Below are positions 1 to 9,900 of a stretch of 22,257 nucleotides of DNA, piece after piece (position 1 is the stretch's first letter; every line of letters starts with the position of its first letter). The translations under genes were made by a program, and so were the position numbers. Origin of the DNA: UBA5862 sp002408105 (GTDB lineage Bacteria; Pseudomonadota; Gammaproteobacteria; Pseudomonadales; UBA5862); the NCBI GenBank assembly GCA_034189125.1, contig JAXHVB010000031.1, positions 1 to 22,257 of the forward strand, given 5' to 3'. The notes under the pieces were generated by a model. It was not told the origin of the DNA and searched no databases. It saw only the letters and a program-made list of their open reading frames with translations.

Positions 1-3000
1 CGCCGACCGAATGTACCCGAGCAACCCATCAAACGAAGTCACGGAAACGGGAAGCACCCCGGCAATGTCATTCAAGCTGCCATCGGCGAACACTTGAATG
101 GCTTCGGTGGCCAAGAGGTCCGCGGTCGCGACAGAAGACGGAGCGGCAACCGTGTCGGGCAACTGGATGCCATAGTAGGCCCGAGCGCCAGAATCCGTGG
201 CATCTTCCGCGTGCAGCAGCTTGCCACTTCCGGCATGGATCCAAGCCTCACCCAGGTCGTCGAGCACAGCGATGGGTCGCGTGGCAACCGGGCCAGCACC
301 CAATAGCAGCGGGTGTATGTTGGTCGACGCAGGCGTGCCCGGAGCACTCCAGTCCATCTGGTAGGCAACGAGTGCGCCGGTCTGCGAGTTGGCCGCGCCA
401 CCCACCAACCCAAAGTACAGCCAATCGTCGCTTGCATCCTGGTTCCAGTCGCGCACGGCAATCTGACCAACGAATGCGAGGTTGGCTGCGCCGCCGAGGG
501 ACGTCACAGTCGACAGGTCCAGCGCCGTCAACGCTGAGGCTGCGGTGTCCCAACTGCCAGCAGCCATGTGGGCACTGAGGTCAAAGAAGAACAGGTGCGC
601 GCCCTGGCTGGACTCAGCACCGTACTGCTCGGTGGGTCCCGAGCCGAACACCAAGGTCCATTGGTTGGCACTGGGGGCGCTCCAGCTGCCCCCAACGCCG
701 GCCACCCGGTTGCGCACCAGCTGCGGCGTGACGGTGGTAAACCCAAGTTTGGGGTGGCTGATCTCCGCAATCAGTTGCGGCGGCTGCTCGGGATCAGTGA
801 TGTCGAGGACCAAGTACGCAGACCTGAAGGTTTCGTCCGTGGTGCTCGGGTTGCCATCGGTGTCAATGTCGATGGCGCCACCGCCAAAACGCATGCCAAC
901 CACCAGAATGGTGCCCCAGCCGCCCGGGTGTGTTGCGTCATCAGGAAACACATTGGCGTCAAACGCCACCGGCTCACCGTCCACATAGGCCACGTGGGGG
1001 TACGCGGGCTCTGTGAGCCACCGCAGGTGGGGCAACAGACTGCGTGGCACAAAACCCCAGAGCTCAGCCCCCAAGGTGTGCTGGACTTCCCCGGCCATCT
1101 GGAGCGCAAAGCGTTTGTTCGCTTCGTCCCAGAAGCCACCGTTGATGGCATGCAACATGCCGTCGTTTCCGCCCACGTAGAGCACCTGCCGGCGGTGGCT
1201 GTACTGGTTGGCGAACGCCGCGTAGGTCGAATCACCCACCGAGAACTGGTAGCCCGCTCGAGGCGCCGCCACCACCAGCGGAGTTGAATGCACCACATCG
1301 CCCAGGCGCCATGGCTCAGCGAGGCCGTCCCCATCTGCATCAATGGTGCGGCTGCGCAGCCCAGCCTGCTCGACGCCCCGCACGTAGTCGATTACCCCGC
1401 TGGCCTCGGTCGCGTTGCTGGCATTGAACTCTCGGAAGCGGGTTGCAGCCAAGCCACTGTCCAGGTCCACCCGGCCGTCGGCAGCTTCAGTCGCATTGGC
1501 CGCCACTGTATAGATGGTGCGGCCCGTGCTTGCCGGCGCACTGTAGGTCCGCTGTAGGGCGAGGTCCGCTTCTGGAATCTGCGCCAATGCCTCTCGTGTA
1601 CTCCACAGAGGGGCCAGGCTTTCCAGGCTATCCACTGCTGGGGTGCCGGCGCTCAGACAGTCGGCGCTGGCGCCGAGATAACGGCGCACCTTGGGTGTCG
1701 GATCCAGACCAAAGGGGTCAGTGAAAATCTCCACCACGGGATCCTGGTCGCACCCGTCTAGGGTGGCATCGCCGTCACCGTCTTCCCGCAGGCGGCCTTG
1801 GCTGTCCACCAAGAGGCCCTGCAGGGTACCGGTCCAACTCACCTCGATACCACCGGCTGCTACCTTCGGGTGATACAGGGCTTGCACCACAACCCCTTCT
1901 CCAGAGGCGTTGTTGGCCACGACCGCCGCCGCAGCACCTGCGCTGACCTCAGCCGCAACCACATTGAAGATGTCATCAAGTGAGTCCGCGAGCGCCGCTG
2001 GGTTGCGCAACTCAAAGTAATTGTCCGGTTGCCCGTCACCGCCGGCAACCGGAGCCAGGGTCAGGTTGTCCCGGTTGTCCCACTCACGCCGGTCCAGAGA
2101 ATTGCCGCTGAAAACCGGGGTGCCGTCGCCGTCGAGGTCTGTAAAGCCGCCGTACTTGGCCGCCAGCGACAACGGCCGGGGCAGTGGGTTCCCACCGCCA
2201 ACGATTGCACGGCGCAGGTAGTCGGTGTCGCTGCCCACCTCGGCCGGCTGAAGCCAGGTGCCTGAAGCAATGGTGTCCCCATTGCCCTCGGGAATGCTGA
2301 AAAGGTACTGGGTTCCGCCACCCACGACACCCAGTAGCGAGACACCAAACTCGAACCGGGCGGCCGCGGCATCCCGGGTGGGCTTCACCCGGGCCAGGAC
2401 TTCCCCATTCAACTCACAGTATTCCAGCGTTTGCTCAACGTCGAAGTCATAGTCACTTCCCCAGGAGGTCCCCTCCCAAAGCAGCCGAAAGCGCCGGTAG
2501 CCCGTCCCGGACTCGCAAGCGTCCCCAGTTGGGGGCACGGTGCCTTCATCGACGACGTCGATCAAGGAGCAACGCTGCCAGTCGGTGGATTCCCCCAAAG
2601 TCCACCTGGAGCGGCACAGGGGCACCAATTGGGCCTGCCCCGGGCTCCCTGAGACCGCAAACTGAGGCAGTTCCTCGGACAACGCCACAACAAAGTTGCG
2701 CACGTTTTGGTCTCCAACCATGGCCGGCTCACTGGCATCGGGTCGCAAGTCTCCGACAAAAGCCGAATAGGCGGCCCCGGCGACCCCAAAACCACCCCGG
2801 CCATTGGGGGATTCCAGACAAATGCCCGATGCTTGGGCCAAGCCGCCGGCGGTCAGTGGTTTCTCCGAGCATTCATCGGTCGGCTGGGGTGAGCCGGTAA
2901 CGTCTCCCACCAATACCGTCGCTCCGTCCAGGCCTTCAAGGGTCTGAATCGAGGCCACTGCCGTTGCCGGCGAGCTGGCTAGCGGCAGCCCGAGCGCAGC

Positions 3001-4476
3001 GTCCCAGTCCGCACTGTTCAGCGCATCAAAGGTATTTAGAGACGTTGACAGGGTGACCACCACGCAGCGTGCGCAGGGCACCAAGGCTCCGCTCGGTCCA
3101 AAGGCAAAGGGGTCTTGCCACCCAGGCAACGCCAACCCGGCAACCGGTTCGGGAGCCGTGGGCTGAAAAGCAGAATGCGCCGAGAGTCCGGCGAAATAGC
3201 GCAGCGTCTCCAGGTAGATCTCGCCAAGTGGATTGCCCCAGTCCGCACAGCTGCCCGCAGCCACATCGGTGGCAGGCACATAGTCACCGCAGTTCAAGTA
3301 CTGGCCTCGCTGGTTGTGCGCGCCAATGTCCCTCAGCTGGTACTCGCCTATGCGCAAGGCATTGATGCTCGCGATCAAGCCGGAAGTGCCGAGTGTGCCG
3401 TTATCCGGATCGATCTCGGTTGCGCCGAGCTCTGTGACGTTGTGGCGCAGCACGCCGCCGCGGGCGTTGTGCTCGTAGCTCCCGGTCATCAGCCCGAATC
3501 GCAGCAGCCCACCGCCGGCGTAGCGGTGCAGCAAGCCCCAGGGTTTCCAGAGGTCATCACTGACATCGGGTGTTGCCCGGTCGAGCTGCTGACACGCGGC
3601 CCCGCCCTGCTCAGTCGGAAGCACACAGCGCTCCACGAGCACGTGCAACTCCTGCGACCCAGAAGCGCCCTGCGAAGGCCGGTCCGCATCCCCGAGGGAA
3701 TTCGGTCCCTCCTGCCAGTCACACTGCATGAATTCGGTGGCCGCCCAGTTCGGATGGGCACCGTCGGCAACACGCACCACCGGTGGGTGGGTGCCGGTAT
3801 CGAGGGCGCCGCTGGTGGCGTTTGATCCGGCCCAGTCAGTGACATTGCACAGCGTCACCGAACCGCTCGCACCCACGCCGGCCGGCACGAGGCTGGCGAT
3901 GTCCGCACCCCCATACACCTTGGCGAAGGCGTGCACATCCGGCGGCAGCAAGGAGCGCTCCAACACCGTGGGCAGCCCCGCGGTCACCGGATCCTCTCTG
4001 CGCTTGCCGCCATACAGCACACGGCGCACCAGGTCGACCCGGGTCATGGTGGCCCAGTTGAGGAAGTTGCCGCTCCAGCCATCAAGCGTTGTGCACTGAT
4101 GCCCTCCACCGGCGTCGACTTCACCGACGGCCTGAAAGCGGTCCAGCCCGGTGTCGTAGCGGTAGCAATGCTGGCTGTCGAAGTACCCGAGGTACCTGAA
4201 GCCGTCGGTGTAGGTGGTGTCGACGACACCGTCCCCATCCAGGTCACTGAAGTCCGAATACGCCTTGCGAAACAGTTCATGGTCTCGCGACAGCAGCAGC
4301 ATCACCAGGGGCGGGGTCGACTCCGACGAGGTGGGCGGCAGGCTGGCGTAGGCCGACGAGCTGCCCACAGCGACTGCAGGCCGGCTCCAGCCAACAAGAC
4401 CAGCGAGCAACAGCGCCACAATGGCCAAACAACTGGACCGGCGCGGCCGACCTTGAATGCTGTCTTCGTGCATCAT
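1..4476 (-). CDS. pilY1: PilY1 family type IV pilus tip adhesin / assembly factor (C-terminus beyond left edge)
   Basis: I read every codon of this frame from 4476 down to base 1 and found no stop, so it is an intact but edge-truncated gene of at least 1492 codons. PilY1 proteins sit at the type IV pilus tip with the minor pilins, promote pilus assembly and act in adhesion and surface sensing. A hydrophobic signal peptide covers about residues 17-37. The Asp-rich loop DLDGDGVVD at 78-86 is followed by TTY, as is usual in this family. A conserved Trp/Asp-rich block (WEGTSWGSDYDFD) lies mid-protein. The C-terminal beta-propeller region carries GDVVHS (about 1059), VGGNDGMLHA (about 1101) and an EF-hand-like loop DIDTDGNPSTTDE at 1203-1215. 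I see no classical N-terminal MIDAS motif. The start is the first of two adjacent ATGs (4476 and 4473), and it shares one base with the pilX stop (TAATG). It is the last visible gene of the pilVWXY1 unit. Confidence 0.93.
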   Translation of the reverse strand, partial: MMHEDSIQGRPRRSSCLAIVALLLAGLVGWSRPAVAVGSSSAYASLPPTSSESTPPLVMLLLSRDHELFRKAYSDFSDLDGDGVVDTTYTDGFRYLGYFDSQHCYRYDTGLDRFQAVGEVDAGGGHQCTTLDGWSGNFLNWATMTRVDLVRRVLYGGKRREDPVTAGLPTVLERSLLPPDVHAFAKVYGGADIASLVPAGVGASGSVTLCNVTDWAGSNATSGALDTGTHPPVVRVADGAHPNWAATEFMQCDWQEGPNSLGDADRPSQGASGSQELHVLVERCVLPTEQGGAACQQLDRATPDVSDDLWKPWGLLHRYAGGGLLRFGLMTGSYEHNARGGVLRHNVTELGATEIDPDNGTLGTSGLIASINALRIGEYQLRDIGAHNQRGQYLNCGDYVPATDVAAGSCADWGNPLGEIYLETLRYFAGLSAHSAFQPTAPEPVAGLALPGWQDPFAFGPSGALVPCARCVVVTLSTSLNTFDALNSADWDAALGLPLASSPATAVASIQTLEGLDGATVLVGDVTGSPQPTDECSEKPLTAGGLAQASGICLESPNGRGGFGVAGAAYSAFVGDLRPDASEPAMVGDQNVRNFVVALSEELPQFAVSGSPGQAQLVPLCRSRWTLGESTDWQRCSLIDVVDEGTVPPTGDACESGTGYRRFRLLWEGTSWGSDYDFDVEQTLEYCELNGEVLARVKPTRDAAAARFEFGVSLLGVVGGGTQYLFSIPEGNGDTIASGTWLQPAEVGSDTDYLRRAIVGGGNPLPRPLSLAAKYGGFTDLDGDGTPVFSGNSLDRREWDNRDNLTLAPVAGGDGQPDNYFELRNPAALADSLDDIFNVVAAEVSAGAAAAVVANNASGEGVVVQALYHPKVAAGGIEVSWTGTLQGLLVDSQGRLREDGDGDATLDGCDQDPVVEIFTDPFGLDPTPKVRRYLGASADCLSAGTPAVDSLESLAPLWSTREALAQIPEADLALQRTYSAPASTGRTIYTVAANATEAADGRVDLDSGLAATRFREFNASNATEASGVIDYVRGVEQAGLRSRTIDADGDGLAEPWRLGDVVHSTPLVVAAPRAGYQFSVGDSTYAAFANQYSHRRQVLYVGGNDGMLHAINGGFWDEANKRFALQMAGEVQHTLGAELWGFVPRSLLPHLRWLTEPAYPHVAYVDGEPVAFDANVFPDDATHPGGWGTILVVGMRFGGGAIDIDTDGNPSTTDETFRSAYLVLDITDPEQPPQLIAEISHPKLGFTTVTPQLVRNRVAGVGGSWSAPSANQWTLVFGSGPTEQYGAESSQGAHLFFFDLSAHMAAGSWDTAASALTALDLSTVTSLGGAANLAFVGQIAVRDWNQDASDDWLYFGLVGGAANSQTGALVAYQMDWSAPGTPASTNIHPLLLGAGPVATRPIAVLDDLGEAWIHAGSGKLLHAEDATDSGARAYYGIQLPDTVAAPSSVATADLLATEAIQVFADGSLNDIAGVLPVSVTSFDGLLGYIRSA

Positions 4477-5141
4477 TATTTCACCACGTAGGACTGGACC
4501 ATGGCCCTGCTGCTCCCGCGCCCGCCGCTGCCCAGGGCCGTCACCCGGAACACGCGCGAGCAGGCGGCGTTGGCAGGCGCCAACGGATGCCCGTTGCATT
4601 CATCGACTGGCACCCCGGCTTCGCGAAACGGGCCGACCAACTCGATCAGGTACTGGGCCTGCGCACTGGCCTCAGGCAGCGAAGCGGTGTACAGCTGGTG
4701 GCGTGCCCCATCGCTCCAGACATCGGTGACGGCCGCACATTCAGCCAGCTGCCAATGGGGAGGCAAGTAGGCGGCATCGCCGCAGGCTGCAGTGATGCCC
4801 GCAACGTAGCCTGGATCCAGGCGTGCGGCCAGGCAGTAGCCCCCTGTGCAGTTGGCTCCCCCAGCCAATACCCGGGTTTCAAGCAAGGCCGCAGAGGTTC
4901 CTTCAATCTCGCGCTCACCTTGGCGCAGCGCGGCTTCTGCCGCCTGCAGTGCCACCTGCTGGTCACGAAACCCACCCGCCATGCGCTCCTCAAGCCCGGC
5001 GCTCAGCATTGCGGTGACCCCTGCAACCGTCATCACCGCCAGTAGCACCAGGCTGACAATCAACACCATGCCACCTTGTCGGTGTCGCAAAGGGTCCTCC
5101 CTCTCCAGGGGGCCTCCGGTCCAGCCCAAAGAGTCAGCCAT
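4476..5141 (-). CDS. pilX: Type IV pilus minor pilin PilX
   Basis: This 221-residue minor pilin belongs to the complex that primes type IV pilus assembly together with PilV, PilW and PilY1. A prepilin peptidase site lies at Gly24/Met25, followed by the hydrophobic helix MVLIVSLVLLAVMTVAGV. The helix runs into the PilX signature LEERMAGGFRDQQVALQAAEAALRQGE, reported here as two blocks (LEERMAGGFRD and ALQAAEAALRQGE). The usual Glu at mature position 5 is Val29; absence of Glu5 is normal for PilX as I know the family. The frame is open back to 5219, but ATG 5141 is preferred: it has AGAGGG a short distance upstream, gives a normal leader, and overlaps the pilW stop by only 8 bases. The C-terminal part contains four cysteines or more. 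The stop overlaps the pilY1 start by one base. Confidence 0.92.
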   Translation of the reverse strand: MADSLGWTGGPLEREDPLRHRQGGMVLIVSLVLLAVMTVAGVTAMLSAGLEERMAGGFRDQQVALQAAEAALRQGEREIEGTSAALLETRVLAGGANCTGGYCLAARLDPGYVAGITAACGDAAYLPPHWQLAECAAVTDVWSDGARHQLYTASLPEASAQAQYLIELVGPFREAGVPVDECNGHPLAPANAACSRVFRVTALGSGGRGSSRAMVQSYVVK

Positions 5142-6252
5142 CAAAGCGCCCTCTGTTGCGCAGCTTGACCGTGGCCGCCATGGACTTGCGGAACCATCGA
5201 TCGGCGGGGGTCTGCACATCGGTCAGGGTCAGTTGGTGCTGTTCCACCGTGTTCTGGGCATCGGCAGGAACCAGCGCCCGCAGCATCAACGCGACCTCCA
5301 CTGCCACCACCGGGTTGCCGTTGACCTGGTCGGCGGTCACATAGGCGTTTGGCACCGAGTCGCTGTCGGTATCCACTCCGTAGAGCACCTGCATGTTCTC
5401 TACGCCCTCAACGAGTTCTTCAGCCGGGTCCCCCGAAGCATCGTGAAACCGTTTCCGATACAGCGCCGGAACACCCGCGGGGTTGCGCCGCACGTAGAAC
5501 GCCGTGGCCCGCACCGGGTGCAGGGTCCCATCAACCGAGTAGGCTTCTGGCCAGGTCGCCGCTGCATTGCCGGGACCAATTCGACCCGCGCCGCTCAAAC
5601 AGCCGGAAAGGTCCAGGTCTTCCGCCCCTGCGTCACAATTCTGGAAAAGCACGGCTCGACTGCAGTTGCCGAGCACGTAGAACTCATCGGTTTGGGCCTG
5701 GGCAACAGCGGGGACCGCACCCACGAGATCCACCCCCGAGTTGCCCGCCACCATCGGAGTGGCCAGCGCGAGCGGCAGTGCCTCTTCCGCCCGCTTCACC
5801 ACCAACACATCGCTGCCGGCAACCGCATCCACTAGCAAGCTTGGGGTCAGGTCATTGCCCCCATCGTCATCCCAGTGATTCGCGGCCGGAGCCGGAAGCA
5901 CCGCGAGATTAACCACGTCAGCGATGCCACTGCCAAGGTATTCCCAACCCGACACCGCTGCGGAAAAATCGAACAGCGCGGCGCTGTAGCTTGCGTGCCC
6001 GGCATCCAAAACGTTGTCAAGGCTTGCGCTGCACCCAAGGTAACCTGCGGTTTGCAGTTCTTGACCGAGGTGAAACAAGGCGTAGCGGCCATTCTCTTGG
6101 ACATGCGACAGGGACTCTTGCAACACATAATTTTGTTTGTTGCCGATGAACACCTGCACTAAACCCAGCAGCAAGAGTCCAGAAACGGCCAATGCCACCA
6201 TCAATTCGACCAGCGACAGCCCGCGGGAACGGTTGTTGATGCGGGGAGACAT
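5134..6252 (-). CDS. pilW: Type IV pilus minor pilin PilW
   Basis: This 372-residue protein is a PilW-type minor pilin, larger than the others as is usual for the family. The class III leader is 11 residues (MSPRINNRSRG) and cleavage is expected between Gly11 and Leu12. The mature helix starts LSLVELMVALAVSGLLLLGL, with the conserved Glu5 present as Glu16. The segment QENGRYALFHLGQELQTAGY directly after the helix is characteristic of PilW. ATG 6252 overlaps the pilV stop as TGATG; a GTG one codon upstream (6255) is also possible and would add a single residue. Several cysteines in the globular part could form disulfides in the periplasm. It lies between pilV and pilX and is translationally coupled to both. 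Confidence 0.93.
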   Translation of the reverse strand: MSPRINNRSRGLSLVELMVALAVSGLLLLGLVQVFIGNKQNYVLQESLSHVQENGRYALFHLGQELQTAGYLGCSASLDNVLDAGHASYSAALFDFSAAVSGWEYLGSGIADVVNLAVLPAPAANHWDDDGGNDLTPSLLVDAVAGSDVLVVKRAEEALPLALATPMVAGNSGVDLVGAVPAVAQAQTDEFYVLGNCSRAVLFQNCDAGAEDLDLSGCLSGAGRIGPGNAAATWPEAYSVDGTLHPVRATAFYVRRNPAGVPALYRKRFHDASGDPAEELVEGVENMQVLYGVDTDSDSVPNAYVTADQVNGNPVVAVEVALMLRALVPADAQNTVEQHQLTLTDVQTPADRWFRKSMAATVKLRNRGRFDG

Positions 6253-6791
6253 CACAGTTCAGACCTCAGCGTGAACTGGCGGACCACCTGATCCCGGTCC
6301 CAGCCGCCATCATTGTCCGGGTCCAGAGCTTTCTCAGCCCACTGCACGGTCACCACCAGGTGCTGCACCCCAGGCGTCGGAGCATTCCGAGCGATTCGAC
6401 CTGCGCCCTGTGGAAGGTTGGCTTCCAGCGCAGTTTTCCAGCGCAGCAGGTCACTGTCCGCAAGGTCGGCCGGGCTGGCGCAGGGGCTGCAAAACGGCCC
6501 CAGGACTGCTGCTGCCTCACCAAAGTCAGTCTCGTAATCGGAGGTGGAGAGCGCCTGCTCACGGTTGGCCCGCATGCGGTCCAGAATGTCTTGGGAAAGC
6601 ACCGAGGCTTGGGTGCGCAGATACGCCGAGTGGTTGTCCTGAATGCCCGCGGACTGCAATGCCGCCAGACCCAGAAGGCCAATCGACAGGACCACGAGCG
6701 CCACCAGCACCTCAACGAGGCTGATGCCGCTGCGGTATCGCGCACCAGGATGGGCACCCTGGCGGCAAGGCGAGAACAGCTGCTGTGTCAT
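6252..6791 (-). CDS. pilV: Type IV pilus minor pilin PilV
   Basis: This 179-residue PilV-type minor pilin is the first gene of the visible pil unit. The leader ends at Gly22; the mature N-terminus is ISLVEVLVALVVLSIGLLGL with Glu5 present (Glu27), followed by AALQSAGIQDNHSAYLRTQA and an LSQDILDRMRANRE segment, both typical of PilV. The frame stays open to a GTG at 6833, but that codon lies just upstream of the start point predicted for a plausible promoter (-10 at 6834-6839), so I choose ATG 6791. No convincing Shine-Dalgarno sequence precedes either start, so the start is less certain than the identity. tamB ends 143 bases upstream and no intrinsic terminator is visible between them, so read-through from tamB is possible. 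Confidence 0.9.
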   Translation of the reverse strand: MTQQLFSPCRQGAHPGARYRSGISLVEVLVALVVLSIGLLGLAALQSAGIQDNHSAYLRTQASVLSQDILDRMRANREQALSTSDYETDFGEAAAVLGPFCSPCASPADLADSDLLRWKTALEANLPQGAGRIARNAPTPGVQHLVVTVQWAEKALDPDNDGGWDRDQVVRQFTLRSEL

Positions 6792-6833
6792 CGGACCGAC
6801 TTCAGACCCCCATTCAATACAATTGAGGGCCAC

Positions 6834-6861
6834 GCTATAGCAGAAATTCTCCGGCCCGCAA
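6834..6861 (-). promoter_or_regulatory. Candidate sigma70 promoter for the pilVWXY1 unit
   Basis: On the minus strand, TTGCGG (6861-6856) is followed by a 16-base spacer and TATAGC (6839-6834). The spacer ends in TGC, giving an extended -10 (TG-N-TATAGC). The expected start point, about 6827, gives a leader of roughly 36 bases before ATG 6791. The -35 matches only 3 of 6 consensus bases, so the call rests on the extended -10 and on position. No sigma54-type GG-N10-GC element with correct spacing was found here. Confidence 0.35.
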
Positions 6862-6934
6862 GGCGATCAGACCAATGGCAGGAGAACACCGACAAGCGGT
6901 CGGGACACTGGCTGCGCCTCCTCGGGTTTTGCGG

Positions 6935-9900
6935 TCAGTCGAGGGTGTAGAGCAGGTCCACCGCACTCGAGACACCACCTTCGGCTTCAAGCGACCAACG
7001 CCTGCTCAACCGGTACTCCATGTGCACCCGACTCCCGGGCGCAAACAGCCCAACCTCGTAGCTCAGGTACAGGCGCGGTGACAGGTAGGTGCCCACCACC
7101 AGCCAAGGGCTTTGGGTCCCGGTGTCGTGCTCGATCCGGACCACATCCAGACCGAACTCGCGTCCGATCAATTCCGCGAGCAGGTCGCCACCCACCAGCA
7201 CAGCCGACTGGGCGGCGGTGACCAGCGCGTTGGCTTCACCCTGACCCAGAGTGGACATTGGTTGACCCAGCACCAGGTACGACAAGATATCAGTCTGCGC
7301 CATGGCCTCCGAGGCATACAGGGTGACTTCCGGCTGCTGAGCGGTGCCCCGTACCCGCACACCAACCACCAGCTCATTGAGTGTGCGGGTGGCGAGGATG
7401 TCCAGGGCGGGGTTGTCCAGCGGCGAACGCGCGTAGATCAGCCGTCCGTTTTCGATCCGCAACTGGCGTCCGTAGGCTTCGTACAGTCCTTCGGGAACCC
7501 GCAGCTCTCCGGTTGCCGAGGCCGAGCCCTCGGCTGGCTCGCGAACGTGCAACCGCCCTGACAGGCGCCCATCGAAGCCATACCCTTTGAAGACCACCCG
7601 ATCAGAGAGTTGCACCCAGAGGTCCGTGTCCAACCGCCACCTCTTTGTCGGCTCCGTCTCCTGTGCGCCCACGACTTCGACATCCGGGTGTGCCGAAACC
7701 GGAAAGCTCACCGGCCGCGGCTCGATCCGTGCTGCGGGGATGCCAACTTCACCGCGGACATAGACCGTGCCGGGCACCACCTGAACCTGCAGATCAGGGG
7801 AAGCCTCGAGCCGCATCCGTGGTGTGTCCGAGAGGCGCACCTGAACGCCCTTCACCGCGAGCTCCAGTTGAGGCGTCGCGCCGTAACGTCCTGAGCCGGT
7901 CCACACCAAGGTTCCACCGGAGTGCGCCGAGCCTGACACCGACAAGCTCCCGTCCGCAGACAGGTCCAGGGAAAAAGCCACCTCGTCCACTGTGATGGCA
8001 GCCTTGGGGACGGTGAATCGACCGCCTTCGAGAGCCACCTGCCCGGCGAGCCTTGGGTCGCTCAGGCTGCCTGACACCGCCAGAGACGCCGAGGCCACGC
8101 CAGCCACGTCCGTCACCCGTGGCAGCCACCAAGCAAGCACACCAAGATCGCGCAACTGGCCGGATACGCTGCCGTTCAGTCTGGCCTGCGGCCAATTCGA
8201 CCAGGCCCAGGCTCCGTGTGTCTCGAGTCGGTCTGGCCGCACTGAAAGATCAGCATCCAGGCGCGCGCCTGAAGTTTCGATGGCGGTTGCCACGAGCCGC
8301 ACCGCCTGAGAGTCGGACTGTGCATTCAGGTGCAATCGATCGAACTGCAGCAGGACCTGCTCCTCGCTCGACCCCGCTGGCCACCACAGCAGCCGCGCGC
8401 CCGATGCATCGATCTTGGCCTCGACGTGGTGAACACCGGGCAGTCCGAACTCAAGGTGCACTCGGCCGTCGACCGCCCCTTCGGCGCGGGCGCGGCCAGC
8501 AAGCAGGGGGTTGAGTGCTGCCAACTCAAACCCCCTGAAACGGGCTTCCAAGGTCAGCCGCTCACGCCAGTCGCCACTCCCTTCCATGCACAGGTCGCGC
8601 TCACCCCGCCCCAGCCAACAGTGTTGATCGATCTGGATTTGATCGCCCGCGAACCCCAACGCGAAAGGAGCTGTTAAGGTCCACTGCGAAGCGGGCGGCG
8701 GCAGATCCACCCGTGCCGAGTCCACCACCCCATCCCACCCCCCATCAGTCCGGCGTCCGTGAAGAACCAGGACGAGACTCGGTGCCGATCCTGCACCCAA
8801 AGCGGCGAACTGCATCCGATGGGACGCGAGCCCACCGTCCATGGTCAGGGTCATTTCTTTCCAGCTGGCATTCGCTTGCTCCTCAACCTCGATGTCCGCA
8901 GCCGCGAGCTTCAATTGGAGCGCCTCAGGCCAGCGACCACCCAACTCCACCGCCACCGAAGCCGCGCGCACGCCGGAGGATTGCAGGTTCCGGGCCTGGA
9001 GTTGCGCTTCGAGGGCGGGAGCATTGGGCCCGCCATACAGCCGCGCATCCACCTGAACCGAACCAGAGCCTGCCGGAATCCAACGCTGCACTTGCGCGAT
9101 GGTGGCGGACAGCTTCAGGTCGAGCCCGTCGCGTCGGATCTGACCCCTCAGCTGCACCGATGAAGTGTCGGTTTCTGCAGCCAACTCAAGCCTAGAGATG
9201 CGCACCGCACCCCCTTCCATTGAAGCTTGCGCTGTGGCCCGCACGGGCTCACCGTTGAGGTTGATCCGAAGCCGGTCGGTCGCGACTTCGATCCGCGACG
9301 CTGCCTCACTCCAGCGCCCGGATACTTGGAGTGTGCCGTCAAGGTCCACCCGCTGCCCAGCAGACCAGTGGGGCGGCACCTGGACGCCGGTCGCCACCAC
9401 CTGTGCATCCACCAGCTGTTGTCGGGGCTGGAGGTGGCCAGCCGCTTCCAATCGACCGCCTCCGCCCTCAGGCGTTGCGGCAAGGCTCCAGTTGATTCCA
9501 GGTCGGGGTCCACCCGATTCCGACGCGGCCTTCGCCGACACCACCCAGCGCGAGGCATCAGGGGCCTGCCAGTCCCCCAACAGCCCAAGCTGCCAGGCGG
9601 CCGGCGTGCCGGAGAGATGCAGCTTGCCTTCAGGGCTCTGACCCCAGCCCCCATCCGAGGCGCCGGCGAGGTCTCGCCAGCGCACCTGTGCATCCCACTC
9701 ACTCTGCGTGCCCACCGGCCAGTCGGATCGGGCATTGAACGTCGCCGACCCAGCAACAGGCCAGCCAGGCGGCAGCCCCGAGGCTGGATCTGGCGGCGGT
9801 AGGACACGGATTTGCCCCTCGGCGAGGCGCAGTTCCTGGGCGTCCCAGTTCATCCGGGTGCGGTACGCCAGCGCAACCGGGCCCTCAATGCGACCGTCGA

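Noticed and set aside
1..4476. Suspicion that pilY1 is broken by frameshifts, because only short minus-strand frames with both start and stop appear here
   Set aside because: Reading the pilY1 frame codon by codon from 4476 to 1 shows no stop. The frame simply leaves the window, and conserved PilY1 blocks appear in order throughout.
5142..5219. N-terminal extension of the pilX frame
   Set aside because: It overlaps pilW coding sequence and gives an implausibly long prepilin leader; ATG 5141 has a Shine-Dalgarno-like AGAGGG.
6840..6934. Possible tamB terminator (CCGAC-CGCTT-GTCGG) and sigma54 element in the tamB-pilV gap
   Set aside because: The stem is only five base pairs with no U-tract, and the GG and GC pairs are not spaced as sigma54 requires.
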